From JAJFUB01 sp964622325 (lineage in GTDB: Bacteria > Armatimonadota > Zipacnadia > Zipacnadales > UBA11051): a DNA stretch of 50,518 nucleotides. Below, in pieces: positions 34,895-43,523 of the stretch; positions within the stretch are counted from its first letter, which is position 1, and each line of letters begins with the position of its first letter. Position numbers and translations under genes: made by a program. A model generated the notes under the pieces. The model made no database searches. It was not told the origin of the DNA and saw only the letters and a list, made by a program, of their open reading frames with translations. The DNA lies in contig CAZUOJ010000017.1 of the NCBI GenBank assembly GCA_964622325.1, positions 1 through 50,518 of the forward strand, in the 5' to 3' direction.

Positions 34895-34916
34895 ATTTTG
34901 TTAAGATTTTGCTAAG
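34895..34916 (-). promoter_or_regulatory. Pho-box-like operator (two 11-base direct repeats)
   Basis: Read on the minus strand the site is CTTAGCAAAAT followed directly by CTTAACAAAAT: two 11-base units differing at one base. The 11-base period and CTTAAC core resemble known PhoB boxes (two tandem 11-base half-sites of CTGTCAT type in E. coli, CTTAAC-type in other phyla). It stands 46 bases upstream of the response regulator start. Confidence 0.65.
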
Positions 34917-34933
34917 GCTTCATTGTATTCCGA

Positions 34934-35905
34934 TTAAGGCGCAAGCGAAGCGGGCAGCGGGAAAAGCTCCTCACAGCGCTTCATAACATCCTCTGGCAAT
35001 TTAACTTCCGCCGCCTTAAGATTATCCCGAAGCTGTTCCGTGCGTGTAGCGCCAATGATGACGGATGTGACCGCCGGATGCTGCAGGATCCAGGCCAGAG
35101 CCAATTGGGCCGCCGTAAGCCCCATATCTGCGGCTAAAGCCTTTAATTGCTGGGCTTTGTGCAGATTTTCGTCCGTCCAATACAAATCCATCATAATTTT
35201 ATTCATGCTCTCATCCGCGGCGCGTGTACCGGGAGGCGGGGGCTGCCCGGGCAGATATTTGCCGCTCAGAATGCCATGCGCGAGCGGCGAAAATACAACA
35301 TTGCCCAGCCCGAGCTTTTGCGTTGTGGGAAACACTTCCTTTTCCGGATAGCGCCATAGCAGCGAATAGCGGGGCTGATTGGATACCGGCGGCCGACAGC
35401 CGAGCCGATAGGCCGTATCCACGGCTTCCTGAATAAGCGCTGCCGGCCATTCCGACACGCCCCAATACAAAATTTTGCCCTGCCGCCAGAGCTGATCCAT
35501 CGCCCACACTGTCTCCTCAATAGGCGTGCCCGGATCGGGCCGATGGCATTGATACAAATCAATATAATCCATCTGCAGGCGCTGCAAGCTGGCTTCGCAT
35601 TGGGCGCGAATATGCTTGATGCTCAGGCCTCGATCATTGACGCCTTCGCCCATCGGCGCCCACACTTTTGTGGCTAAAACAAACGATTCGCGCGGATAAT
35701 TTTTCAGGATTTTGCCCAGGCTGATTTCTGCCTGTCCCCGATTGTAGGCATTGGCCGTGTCAATCCAATTGACGCCCGCGTCAAAGCAGAGCTTCACATG
35801 CTCTGCCGCCGTTTCATCATCCACATGCATGCCGATTGTCAGATAGCTGCCCAAACCAATTGTGCTGATTTGCAAGCCCCATTTGCCCAGATGGCGATAT
35901 TCCAT
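34934..35905 (-). CDS. Aldo/keto reductase
   Basis: A 323-residue TIM-barrel NADPH oxidoreductase of the AKR superfamily (voltage-gated potassium channel beta/YghZ-like branch by its sequence). The tetrad is visible: D and Y in WIDTANAYNRG, K in LATKVWAP and H in DLYQCHRPDPG. The cofactor part has SPLAHGILSGKYLPG and VTSVIIGATRTEQLRDN. AAGGAGG precedes the ATG. It reduces aldehydes or ketones; the substrate is unknown. The gene lies 84 bases upstream of the phosphate-type regulator on the same strand, but the Pho box between them suggests separate control. Confidence 0.9.
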   Translation of the reverse strand: MEYRHLGKWGLQISTIGLGSYLTIGMHVDDETAAEHVKLCFDAGVNWIDTANAYNRGQAEISLGKILKNYPRESFVLATKVWAPMGEGVNDRGLSIKHIRAQCEASLQRLQMDYIDLYQCHRPDPGTPIEETVWAMDQLWRQGKILYWGVSEWPAALIQEAVDTAYRLGCRPPVSNQPRYSLLWRYPEKEVFPTTQKLGLGNVVFSPLAHGILSGKYLPGQPPPPGTRAADESMNKIMMDLYWTDENLHKAQQLKALAADMGLTAAQLALAWILQHPAVTSVIIGATRTEQLRDNLKAAEVKLPEDVMKRCEELFPLPASLAP

Positions 35906-35976
35906 TTTCCAGCCTCCTTTTTCGCCAGCTTGAGATTTGCCTTCCCAAGCGTTATCGTTGTGCTGCTTGCGATGCG

Positions 35977-36843
35977 TTAACAGGAAGGCGTGCTTTTAGA
36001 TAAGCGCTCCATAAACAAATGTAAAAAGCGCTCTACATCCGGCCGGAGCGCCACGAGGACATTCGGAGCGCCCTCCTGGGGACGCGTATAGCCTTCATCA
36101 TCGCATACAATGTGCATGGGCGTCAGCTCGCAAATTGTTTCGTCTATGGCCAGGCCCACCGCCAAGGGATCGTGCAAAATGGGCGTTTGTCCGGGCCAGA
36201 GCGCCAGCATCGCCGCCAGAGCGTTTGTCAGCGGCGTTCCGGCTTGAAGCAGGCGAGCGCGATTTTCAGCTTCTAATTTGACGAAACATGTGGCGTCAAG
36301 GGGCGTCATAATTAAGGGCGTGCCGCATGACAGCAATTTTTGTGCCGCCGGGACATCTGTGAGGACATTGTATTCGGGCCGAAGCTCGGGCGTCGCGCCC
36401 TCAGGCGCGCCGATGCAGCCGCCCATAATGATCAGGCTTTTTAGCTTCTGTCCCAAATCGGGATCCACTAGCAAAGCATCCGCCAGATTTGTGAAGGGCC
36501 CCACGGCAATCAATGTCAGCTCGCCGGGCGCTGCATTCACTTTCTCCACAATAAATTCGGCCGCTGGCTGGGCGACAGGCGCTGTCGCCGAAAAATCCTG
36601 CGCCCAGGGAGCCTGATTCACGCTGCCGCCTGTTTGTGTGGGGCGCCCCATTGCTACGGGGACATCCGCGCGGCCCGCTTCATACAGCATCTTTAAGGCC
36701 AGCTTAGCGCGCGCTTGTGTGTCATTGTTCACAACACTCACGCCCTGCAATTCCAGCTCTGGCGCGCATAAAATGAGCGCGAGAGCGTAGGCATCATCAA
36801 TATCTGTGCCAATGTCTGTATCAAACAAAATAGGGCGCGCCAT
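35977..36843 (-). CDS. Inosine-uridine preferring nucleoside hydrolase
   Basis: A 288-residue calcium-dependent N-ribohydrolase, splitting ribonucleosides into base and ribose. The calcium-binding DTDIGTDIDDAYAL motif sits at residues 7-20. The second characteristic block is LTLIAVGPFTNLADALLVDP, and the C-terminal aspartate is in ILHDPLAVGLAI. I start at the ATG with GGAGG at eight bases; a frame 11 codons longer has no site. The nearby aldo/keto reductase is 71 bases downstream on the same strand. It suggests nucleoside scavenging, perhaps fed by a transporter elsewhere. Confidence 0.92.
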   Translation of the reverse strand: MARPILFDTDIGTDIDDAYALALILCAPELELQGVSVVNNDTQARAKLALKMLYEAGRADVPVAMGRPTQTGGSVNQAPWAQDFSATAPVAQPAAEFIVEKVNAAPGELTLIAVGPFTNLADALLVDPDLGQKLKSLIIMGGCIGAPEGATPELRPEYNVLTDVPAAQKLLSCGTPLIMTPLDATCFVKLEAENRARLLQAGTPLTNALAAMLALWPGQTPILHDPLAVGLAIDETICELTPMHIVCDDEGYTRPQEGAPNVLVALRPDVERFLHLFMERLSKSTPSC

Positions 36844-37047
36844 TCGACAATCCTCCGCTGATAGATTTTTTTTCACGTTTCGCTTTTTGCTATTAATTGT
36901 CCTGCTGAAAAAGAGCGAATCATTATAGAATGTACAACAGGCTCGGCATATTGCCCATACAAGGCTTATCAGCAGGGCTGCGATAGCGAGCGGAGAATAA
37001 TAAGGATAGACGAAAAAGCGATTATATTAAAAAGCCAGGAGGCGCCA

Positions 37048-38022
37048 ATGAATGCCTTGAATATCCAGAAGCTGGCTGTTTTTGGTGGCAGCGGAAAGCT
37101 GGGCCGCGCTTTGATAGAATATTTCATTCCTCAGGGGCTTCAAATTCGCGCCTTAATTCATCGCACGCCCTTAGAGGTGCCGGGCGTGGAATGTATTCCC
37201 GGCGATGTTCGTTGTCCGGAAGATGTGCAGCGTGTGATACAGGGAGCCGAGGGCGTTTTGTGTTTAGCCACAACGAAAGAAGATCCCGAAACATTTTTTG
37301 ATGTGAGCCTCAAAGGCACATTTCATATTCTGGAGGCCTGCCGCAAAGAGCCTGTAAAGCAGATTATCCTGGCCGGAGGCGACGCGGCGTGCGGCATATG
37401 GTTTTATCCTCATCCGGAGCCGATTGACGAAAATCATCCCCTGATGGCCTATCCGGGCTATTATGCCTTTAGCAAAGTTATGGAAGAAGTGATGTTCAAT
37501 CAATATCACATTCAATATGGCCTGCCCACAACGATTTTGCGGATGTCGTGGATTTTTGCCCGGGATGATATTCTTAATCATTTGTCGCTGCAGAATGTGA
37601 ATCCGGCAGAAAAGGGCCATGGCTGGGATGATTATTTAACAGACGAACTGCGTGCCATCATAGCCCGGGGCGAAAATCGCGTGCCGATTCTTGTGAATGG
37701 CGAAGGCGTTCCCTATACGCGGCATATTGTGCATATTGAGGATGTCATACAGGCTTTTTCGCTGGCGCTGGGCAATCCTGAGGCCATTGGCGAAACATTC
37801 AATATCGCTGCGCCCAGGCCTTTCCGTTACGATGAAGCGGCGCATTATCTGGCTCCCAAGCTGGGGCTGAAAACATGTACAATCGTTGCCTCAGGCTATC
37901 ATTCCTTTGAAATCAATATCAACAAAGCACGGCGTGTGCTGGGCTATAATCCCCAAAATGATATCTTTGCCATCATTGATAAAGCGCTGGCGTGGCGGCA
38001 AGCGCAGCAGACAAGCACATAG
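37048..38022 (+). CDS. NAD-dependent epimerase/dehydratase (extended SDR)
   Basis: A 324-residue extended short-chain dehydrogenase. The NAD-binding loop is FGGSGKLGRALIEYF near the N-terminus, with VECIPGDVRCPEDVQRVI at the second strand. The catalytic YxxxK is YYAFSKVMEE. The C-terminal part has HIVHIEDVIQAFSLAL and FNIAAPRPFRYDEA, typical of sugar-nucleotide epimerases, but the family also covers other dehydrogenases. GGAGG precedes the ATG. The gene is flanked by long gaps and no sugar-biosynthesis genes, so the substrate is open. Confidence 0.85.
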   Translation: MNALNIQKLAVFGGSGKLGRALIEYFIPQGLQIRALIHRTPLEVPGVECIPGDVRCPEDVQRVIQGAEGVLCLATTKEDPETFFDVSLKGTFHILEACRKEPVKQIILAGGDAACGIWFYPHPEPIDENHPLMAYPGYYAFSKVMEEVMFNQYHIQYGLPTTILRMSWIFARDDILNHLSLQNVNPAEKGHGWDDYLTDELRAIIARGENRVPILVNGEGVPYTRHIVHIEDVIQAFSLALGNPEAIGETFNIAAPRPFRYDEAAHYLAPKLGLKTCTIVASGYHSFEININKARRVLGYNPQNDIFAIIDKALAWRQAQQTST

Positions 38023-38241
38023 ACGAACTGAAAAATGCAATATAAAATTAAGGACAGCTTTTTGAACAATGAAGTTGTTGCTAATTTTTTAATTTTTTTG
38101 TGTAATAGGCTGCTTTTGAAAGGCAGAATAAAATGTTTGGGCGAACGGAATGCTCTTTTGGGCCAGCCGTTGTTAATTATCTTGGAGAGCCTTTTTGAAG
38201 GCTAATTAAACAGGAATATTAGGATTCAGGATTATTAAGAC

Positions 38242-39531
38242 ATGCAATCCACGCCTAAAGGATTTCGGCTTCATATTGGTTTGTTTGGACGGCGCAATGT
38301 GGGGAAATCTTCCCTGCTCAATGCCCTGACGAGGCAGCATGTGTCCATTGTCTCCGATGTGGCGGGCACGACTACAGATCCTGTGGAAAAGCCTATGGAG
38401 CTGCTGCCGCTGGGGCCTGTTCTGTTTATTGATACGGCCGGCATTGATGATGTCGGGGCCTTAGGCGAAATGCGTGTTGCCCGCACGCGGCAAATTTTTG
38501 ATCGTTGCGATCTGGCCGTCATCGTGACAGAGCCCCATGAATTTGGGCCGTTTGAGGAAGAGATTTTGCGAGAATTTCAGGAACGGCAAATCCCTGTGAT
38601 TATTGTATTTAATAAAGTGGATTTAGGGACTCCAGCGCAAACGCTGCTGGATCGCTTTCAAAAAGCCAAAATTCCTGTTGTCCAGACAATTGCGACAGAG
38701 GGCAAAGGCTTATCTGATTTGCGCGAAGCTCTTATTCGGCAGGCGCCTGAGGATTTTATCAACATGCCCTCCATATTAGGGGATCTTGTCCCCCCGGGAG
38801 AATTAGCCGTGCTTGTCGTGCCCATTGATCTGGAGGCGCCCAAGGGACGGCTGATTCTGCCGCAAGTCAATGCGATTCGGGATGTGCTGGATGCGGATGC
38901 TTATTGTATCGTTGTGAAGGAGCGCGAGCTGCGAGAGGCGCTGGAGCGTCTGAAGCGCCCGCCGGCCATTGTCGTTACAGACAGCCAGGGCTTTTTGAAA
39001 GTGGCTGCCGACACGCCGCCCGATGTGCCGATGACTTCTTTTTCTATTTTGTTTGCCCGTTATCGGGGCGATTTGTTTGAATTTGTGCGCGGGGCTTTGA
39101 CGATAGAAGATCTACGGCCTGGCGATCATATCCTCATCGCAGAAGCGTGCTCCCATCATCCGATTGGGGAGGATATTGGGCGTGTCAAAATCCCGCGCTG
39201 GCTGACACAATATGTAGGCGGGAAGCTGCAATTTACGCATGTGCAGGGGCATGATTTCCCGGAGGATGTTACGCCCTACAAGCTCATTATTCATTGCGGA
39301 GCCTGTATGTGGAATCGCCGCGAAATGCTTTCCCGGATTTTGCGTTGTCGCCAGCAGGGCGTGCCCATAACGAATTATGGCATCACAATCGCCTATAGCC
39401 TGGGCATCTTTGAACGGGCGCTGGGGCCTTTTCCTGCCGCATTAGAGGAATATCGGCGTTTTCGGCGTGAGCGAGCTCTCCGCCAGGCGACGGGCGCAGC
39501 CTCAGGAATAAGAGCTAGTGCCACTGAATAA
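38242..39531 (+). CDS. hydF: [FeFe]-hydrogenase maturation GTPase HydF
   Basis: A 429-residue protein that carries and transfers the 2Fe subcluster of [FeFe]-hydrogenase. The GTPase domain (about residues 10-175) has GRRNVGKSS, the T-loop SDVAGTTTDPV, DTAGIDD and FNKVDL. A dimerisation part follows, and the C-terminal cluster domain has the family's CxH at EACSHHPIG and HCxxC at IIHCGACMWN, with about 46 residues between. All ligands needed for the [4Fe-4S] site are present. HydE, HydG and the hydrogenase itself are not in the window. A short hairpin (AGCCTT/AAGGCT) lies 39 bases before the start; the ribosome site is weak. Confidence 0.93.
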   Translation: MQSTPKGFRLHIGLFGRRNVGKSSLLNALTRQHVSIVSDVAGTTTDPVEKPMELLPLGPVLFIDTAGIDDVGALGEMRVARTRQIFDRCDLAVIVTEPHEFGPFEEEILREFQERQIPVIIVFNKVDLGTPAQTLLDRFQKAKIPVVQTIATEGKGLSDLREALIRQAPEDFINMPSILGDLVPPGELAVLVVPIDLEAPKGRLILPQVNAIRDVLDADAYCIVVKERELREALERLKRPPAIVVTDSQGFLKVAADTPPDVPMTSFSILFARYRGDLFEFVRGALTIEDLRPGDHILIAEACSHHPIGEDIGRVKIPRWLTQYVGGKLQFTHVQGHDFPEDVTPYKLIIHCGACMWNRREMLSRILRCRQQGVPITNYGITIAYSLGIFERALGPFPAALEEYRRFRRERALRQATGAASGIRASATE

Positions 39532-39663
39532 ATGCCTGTGCGGGCTTCTTTTCTTTATTGAGGAAATAATTGATGACAGGGAAAAAAGAATATTTTAACA
39601 TTTTGTTGAAATAGTCACATAAAAAAGGGAAAACGCCAAATATAAAGCCATAAGGAGCGCAAA

Positions 39664-40434
39664 ATGCAAGTGTTAGGAATTGACATCGGCGGCTCAGGCA
39701 TCAAAGGGGCGCCCGTGGAGACCGATAGGGGAGAATTGCTCACGGAACGGCTGCGCCTGAAGACGCCTCCGGCGGCTAAGCCGGCAGAAGTTGTCGATGT
39801 CATTGGCAAGCTAGTGCAGGAATTTGCGTGGAAGGGCCCGATTGGCTGCACATTTCCGGCTGTCATTAAGGAAGGCGTCGCCTACACAGCCGCCAATGTG
39901 GACAAGGGCTGGATTGGCACAAATGTCGCCCAGCTCATCCAGGACAAAACAGGCTGTCCGACATTTGTATTGAACGATGCAGACGCAGCGGGTCTGGCGG
40001 AAATGCAATTTGGCGCTGGCCGGGGCGAAACAGGCGTTGTGATGATGCTTACATTCGGCACAGGCATTGGCACGGCCATTTTCTTTAATCGGCAGCTTTT
40101 GCCGAATACGGAGCTGGGACATATGGATGTCAAGGGCCGCGAAGGAGAATCTTTTGCTTCTGATGCGGCGCGCAAAAAGGAGGATTTGAGCTGGAAGGAA
40201 TGGGCCGAACGAGCCAACGAATATCTGCACGCGCTGGATGCGCTTTTTTGGCCCGATTTATTTATCATTGGCGGCGGCATCAGCAATAAGCCCGAAAAAT
40301 GGCTCCCCTATATTAAAACACGCGCACGTGTGGCCATCGCGACATTGCGTAATGAAGCCGGCATTATTGGCGCCGCGTTGGCAGCTCGCCGCGTCGCTGA
40401 AGGCCTGCCGTTGACATCCCTGGAGCAGACATAA
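39664..40434 (+). CDS. ppgK: Polyphosphate glucokinase
   Basis: A 256-residue ROK-family kinase that phosphorylates glucose using polyphosphate (and ATP in some members). The opening GIDIGGSGIKGAPVETDRGE is diagnostic of PpgK; further signatures are VLNDADAAGLAEMQFGAG, MMLTFGTGIGTAIFF and ELGHMDVKGREGE. It lacks the cysteine zinc motif of ordinary ROK glucokinases, as expected. AAGGAG lies upstream of the ATG. A single half-site resembling the Pho-box unit (ATTTTGTTGAA, nine of eleven matches) lies about 54 bases upstream. It starts sugar breakdown from stored polyphosphate. Confidence 0.93.
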   Translation: MQVLGIDIGGSGIKGAPVETDRGELLTERLRLKTPPAAKPAEVVDVIGKLVQEFAWKGPIGCTFPAVIKEGVAYTAANVDKGWIGTNVAQLIQDKTGCPTFVLNDADAAGLAEMQFGAGRGETGVVMMLTFGTGIGTAIFFNRQLLPNTELGHMDVKGREGESFASDAARKKEDLSWKEWAERANEYLHALDALFWPDLFIIGGGISNKPEKWLPYIKTRARVAIATLRNEAGIIGAALAARRVAEGLPLTSLEQT

Positions 40435-40520
40435 TGATTGATAATGATTGGGAAATAATAGCGCTTATTAAGAAATTGTTTTTTAGTGGAGAAAAATAGG
40501 CACAGGGGCGTACTTAGAGC

Positions 40521-40548
40521 TTGATAAGCGCAATCTTCACGCTAATTT
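40521..40548 (+). promoter_or_regulatory. Possible promoter of the NimA-like gene
   Basis: TTGATA and TAATTT are separated by 16 bases, 22 bases before the start codon, giving a very short leader. Confidence 0.4.
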
Positions 40549-40569
40549 TCCCATCGGCAAGGCGCTATA

Positions 40570-41058
40570 ATGCGACGGCAAGAGCGACAAATTACAGATC
40601 ACGCTGTGATCAAGGATATTATCCGCCGGCATAATGTCCTGTATCTGGCTTTCCCCAATTCCGCCGGCGCTCCCTATGTGATTCCGATGGCGTATGGCTT
40701 TGATGGGGAATGTTTTTATCTGCATTGCGCGCCCGAGGGGCGAAAATTAGATTTATTGCGCCGTAATCCTCATGTCGGCTTTGCCATTGAAGCAGAATAT
40801 ACGGTGCAGCCGGGACAAAAGGCTTGTAGCTGGGGCTTTTCGTACAGCAGCGTCATTGGCGAAGGCGTGGCGGAAATTGTGGATTCAGTCGAAGAAAAAC
40901 GCTATGGGCTGGATGTGCTGATGAGTCATTTTACAAAAGAGAAACAGGAATATCCTGAGGCAGCTTTAGCCCAAACGACAGTGCTACGCCTTCGTCCGAC
41001 GCAGCTGAGCGGAAAATCCACAGCTCCGGAAAAATTGTCCAGCTGCGATCAAAAATAA
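40570..41058 (+). CDS. NimA-like pyridoxamine-phosphate-oxidase-fold flavoprotein
   Basis: A 162-residue split-barrel FMN protein. The opening MRRQERQITDHAVIKDIIRR, followed by LYLAFPNSAGAPYVIPMAYG, fits the nitroimidazole-resistance (NimA)-like branch of the pyridoxamine 5'-phosphate oxidase superfamily. GEGVAEIVDSVEEKRYGLDV is the usual late strand/helix. Members bind flavin or haem and reduce small molecules; the natural role is unclear and resistance should not be inferred. The ribosome site is weak (GGCAAGGCG). Confidence 0.85.
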   Translation: MRRQERQITDHAVIKDIIRRHNVLYLAFPNSAGAPYVIPMAYGFDGECFYLHCAPEGRKLDLLRRNPHVGFAIEAEYTVQPGQKACSWGFSYSSVIGEGVAEIVDSVEEKRYGLDVLMSHFTKEKQEYPEAALAQTTVLRLRPTQLSGKSTAPEKLSSCDQK

Positions 41059-41176
41059 AAAATAAATGAAGAGAGAGGAAAGGCTAACATCTTTGGGAGC
41101 TATTTTGCCGCCGAAGAGAAAATAGAAGTACACACAAAAGCCGTAAGCAAATGTCTCATTTAAAGGAGCACGGAAA

Positions 41177-42265
41177 ATGCCAGAAGCCATGACGAGCTAT
41201 GAGCGCGTATATCGTGTGCTGCATCTGCAGCCCGTGGATCAAACGCCTGTTGCTGTCAGTCCCTGGGGCGCTACTGTAAAGCGCTGGCGCGAGGAAGGCC
41301 ATATAGGGCCTGAGGAAGATGTGCAGGAGCATTTTGGCCAGGACTTGCGCTGCGGCGGCTGGATTAATTCTGTGGCCAATTTGGATTTTGAGCCCGTAAC
41401 GATTGAGGAGACAGAAGAAACAATTCTGCAATTAGACGGCAATGGAGCGAAGCTGCGCCGGCATAAGCTGCACGACAGCACGCCGGAGCATGTCGATTTT
41501 ACTGTAAAGGATCGCAAGGGCTGGGAAGAGCATATCAAGCCTTTTTTGCTGGATGTCGATCGGCGTCGCATTCCCTTTGAAGAATATCGTAACGCCAAGC
41601 AATTTGCCGCGGAACGCCAGCGTTTCTTTTGCTGGCACGGCGTGGCGCCCTTTGAGCAAATGCATCCCGTATGCGGGCATGAATATATGTTGATGGGCAT
41701 GGCGCTGGATCCGGATTGGATTAAGGATATGGTGATGACATACGCCCGCTTCACGATCCATCATCTGGAAGTGCTCTTTGCGGAAGAGGGCAAGCCAGAT
41801 GGGATGTTTTTCTATGAAGATATGGGCTTTAAGCATAAGCCCTTTATGTCGCCGAAAATGTATGAGGAAATTATCGAGCCCGGACATAAGCTTTTGTTTG
41901 ATTTTGCTCACAGCCAGGGCTGTAAAGTGATTGTGCATTCGTGTGGCTATGTGGAGCCGCTTGTTCCCGGGCTGATCCGCGCCGGAATGGATTGCCTGCA
42001 GGCGATGGAAGTGAAGGCGGGGATGGATCTGCCACGGCTGTTCGCGCAATTTGGGGATCGTATTGCTTTCTTTGGGGGCGTGGATGTGCGCTGTCTGATC
42101 AGCAATGATCGGAAATTAATTGATGAGGAGATGGATCGCAAAATTCTGCCTGTTGTGCAAGGCGGGGGCGGCTATATCCTGCATTCCGATCATTCAGAGC
42201 CGCCAGAAATAAATTATGAGACAATGAGATATTTCGTGGAGCGAGGACGCACGCTGGGACGATAA
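41177..42265 (+). CDS. URO-D family protein with HxCG motif
   Basis: A 362-residue member of the URO-D-like group. Starting MPEAMTSYERVYRVLHLQPV, it has the GMFFYEDMGFKHKPFMSPKM block and VIVHSCGYVEPLVPGLIRAG. The HSCG piece matches the HxCG metal ligands of MtaA/CmuA-type methyltransferases. Near the C-terminus YILHSDHSEPPEINYETM occupies the place where methyltransferases often have a further cysteine. It is probably not a haem-pathway decarboxylase. AAAGGAG precedes the start. It stands alone after the NimA-like gene; substrate and partner are unknown. Confidence 0.82.
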   Translation: MPEAMTSYERVYRVLHLQPVDQTPVAVSPWGATVKRWREEGHIGPEEDVQEHFGQDLRCGGWINSVANLDFEPVTIEETEETILQLDGNGAKLRRHKLHDSTPEHVDFTVKDRKGWEEHIKPFLLDVDRRRIPFEEYRNAKQFAAERQRFFCWHGVAPFEQMHPVCGHEYMLMGMALDPDWIKDMVMTYARFTIHHLEVLFAEEGKPDGMFFYEDMGFKHKPFMSPKMYEEIIEPGHKLLFDFAHSQGCKVIVHSCGYVEPLVPGLIRAGMDCLQAMEVKAGMDLPRLFAQFGDRIAFFGGVDVRCLISNDRKLIDEEMDRKILPVVQGGGGYILHSDHSEPPEINYETMRYFVERGRTLGR

Positions 42266-42338
42266 ACAGCCAAGACAGGGCGGACATTCATACAACTTTT
42301 TTCGGCTGCGAGAACAGCGGGGGCGCAGAAAGAGGGCT

Positions 42339-43010
42339 TCAGCGCCGCTGCTTTTCTGCTTCTTCGCGTGCTTTTGCCTCGGCAATCATTTGATCCTCAA
42401 TTCGCTTACGTTCACTTTGTAAATGTTGTGCGAAGGCCTCGACGCTCATAGGCATGCCCTTGCCTTTGTAAGCTTTTTTCAGTTCCTGATCTAAAATCGA
42501 ATATAACATTTCTGGCCCTGCGCCGCCTTCATGACTTAAATACACAACGCGTTGCTTGCCTGGCTGGGAGGGATCGGGCAGACGGAATTTTGTCTGCCCA
42601 TTAATCGCCAATCCCTGTTCGCAGCCCAATTTGAGCTCATCGCGCCGTTTAGCGCCAGATGTGCCGGGATGTGTGGGCCGAAATATCACGCGAATGCGTT
42701 GCGGATCAATTGTCCCTAGCGCCTGTCCCAAAAAAGCCGTATCAATATGACACGGATCGCCGGGGAGCAAAAAGACTTCGATGACAATTTTGGCGTCCGC
42801 AGCGCCTGTATTGGGCGGCAGCTTCCAGCCAGCCAGCATGGGCCCTTTGCGCTCCGTCAAGCCATAAATGACGCTTTTCAGGCTTTTTTCGCCGCGGGCA
42901 ATTTTGACAATGTTATCCCAATTCACAAGCACAGCCACGACCAATAAAATGGGCAAAAGCAATAATAATCGCTTTAGCCGCGGCGATGAGGCAGAAGAGG
43001 AATTTGCCAT
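42339..43010 (-). CDS. Membrane-anchored protein of unknown function, perhaps thioredoxin-like
   Basis: A 223-residue protein with GGAGG seven bases before the chosen ATG. One membrane helix (RLLLLLPILLVVAVLVN) near the N-terminus is uncleaved or a signal anchor. Residues about 70-130 run beta-alpha-beta: KIVIEVFLLPGDPCHIDTAF, then RIRVIFRPTHPGTSGAKRRD. This could be a thioredoxin-like fold, but there is only one cysteine in the usual active-site place and no CxxC. The C-terminus is a charged helix rich in Glu, Lys and Arg. It lies 98 bases downstream of cutA on the same strand. Function unknown. Confidence 0.6.
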   Translation of the reverse strand: MANSSSASSPRLKRLLLLLPILLVVAVLVNWDNIVKIARGEKSLKSVIYGLTERKGPMLAGWKLPPNTGAADAKIVIEVFLLPGDPCHIDTAFLGQALGTIDPQRIRVIFRPTHPGTSGAKRRDELKLGCEQGLAINGQTKFRLPDPSQPGKQRVVYLSHEGGAGPEMLYSILDQELKKAYKGKGMPMSVEAFAQHLQSERKRIEDQMIAEAKAREEAEKQRR

Positions 43011-43108
43011 AAAGAGCCTCCGCAAAGATTCTTTTTGTAAATGCTTTTTTATGCTGAAATAGCCTTCATGAAAAAGCAACAAAACGCCGCGCTGATGTGT
43101 GAGCTGCT

Positions 43109-43459
43109 TTATGTTTCTTTTGTTTCATCTTTCGTCACAGGCGGCAATTCGGCCTGCATCCATTTATAGTACGCTTCATTCACATAGAGAATGGGGAGGG
43201 CGATAATTTCTGGCACATCATAAGAATGTGAGCGACGAATCATTTCCTCAGCCTGAGGAAATAAGGAAGCTTTTGTTTTGGCCAAAAGGAGCCATTCTTC
43301 TGCCTGCTCCAATTTCCCCTGCCAATGATATAAGCTTTGAATTGGCCCCAGAATCTGCACACAAGCCGCTAAACGCTCCTGCAACAGAGCTTGCGCCAGG
43401 GCCTGAGCTTCTTCGCGTTGCGCTGTTGTAGTGCAAATTTGAATAATATCGCTCTTCAT
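43109..43459 (-). CDS. cutA: Divalent-cation tolerance protein CutA
   Basis: A 116-residue protein of the CutA1 family, small trimers with a ferredoxin-like fold. The start has GAGGA four or five bases upstream and gives MKSDIIQICTTTAQREEAQA; longer frames would add an unlikely tail. Conserved parts are LLQERLAACVQILGPIQSLY and the SYDVPEIIALPILYVNEAYY block. The role in metal tolerance is disputed even in E. coli. It diverges from the beta-lactamase-like gene with 64 bases between starts. Confidence 0.9.
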   Translation of the reverse strand: MKSDIIQICTTTAQREEAQALAQALLQERLAACVQILGPIQSLYHWQGKLEQAEEWLLLAKTKASLFPQAEEMIRRSHSYDVPEIIALPILYVNEAYYKWMQAELPPVTKDETKET

Positions 43460-43523
43460 AGTTCCTCGTTCTGACAAAAATTGCGCTGTTTCAAATTTAG
43501 CCATAGCAGGATTCCTGTTGTTA

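Noticed and set aside
38023..38241. Small RNA or regulatory RNA before hydF
   Set aside because: The gap is A+T-rich with one short six-base hairpin; there is no promoter-terminator pair to support an RNA gene.
40570..41058. Nitroimidazole resistance determinant
   Set aside because: NimA-like sequences are widespread flavoproteins and the family name alone does not show resistance.
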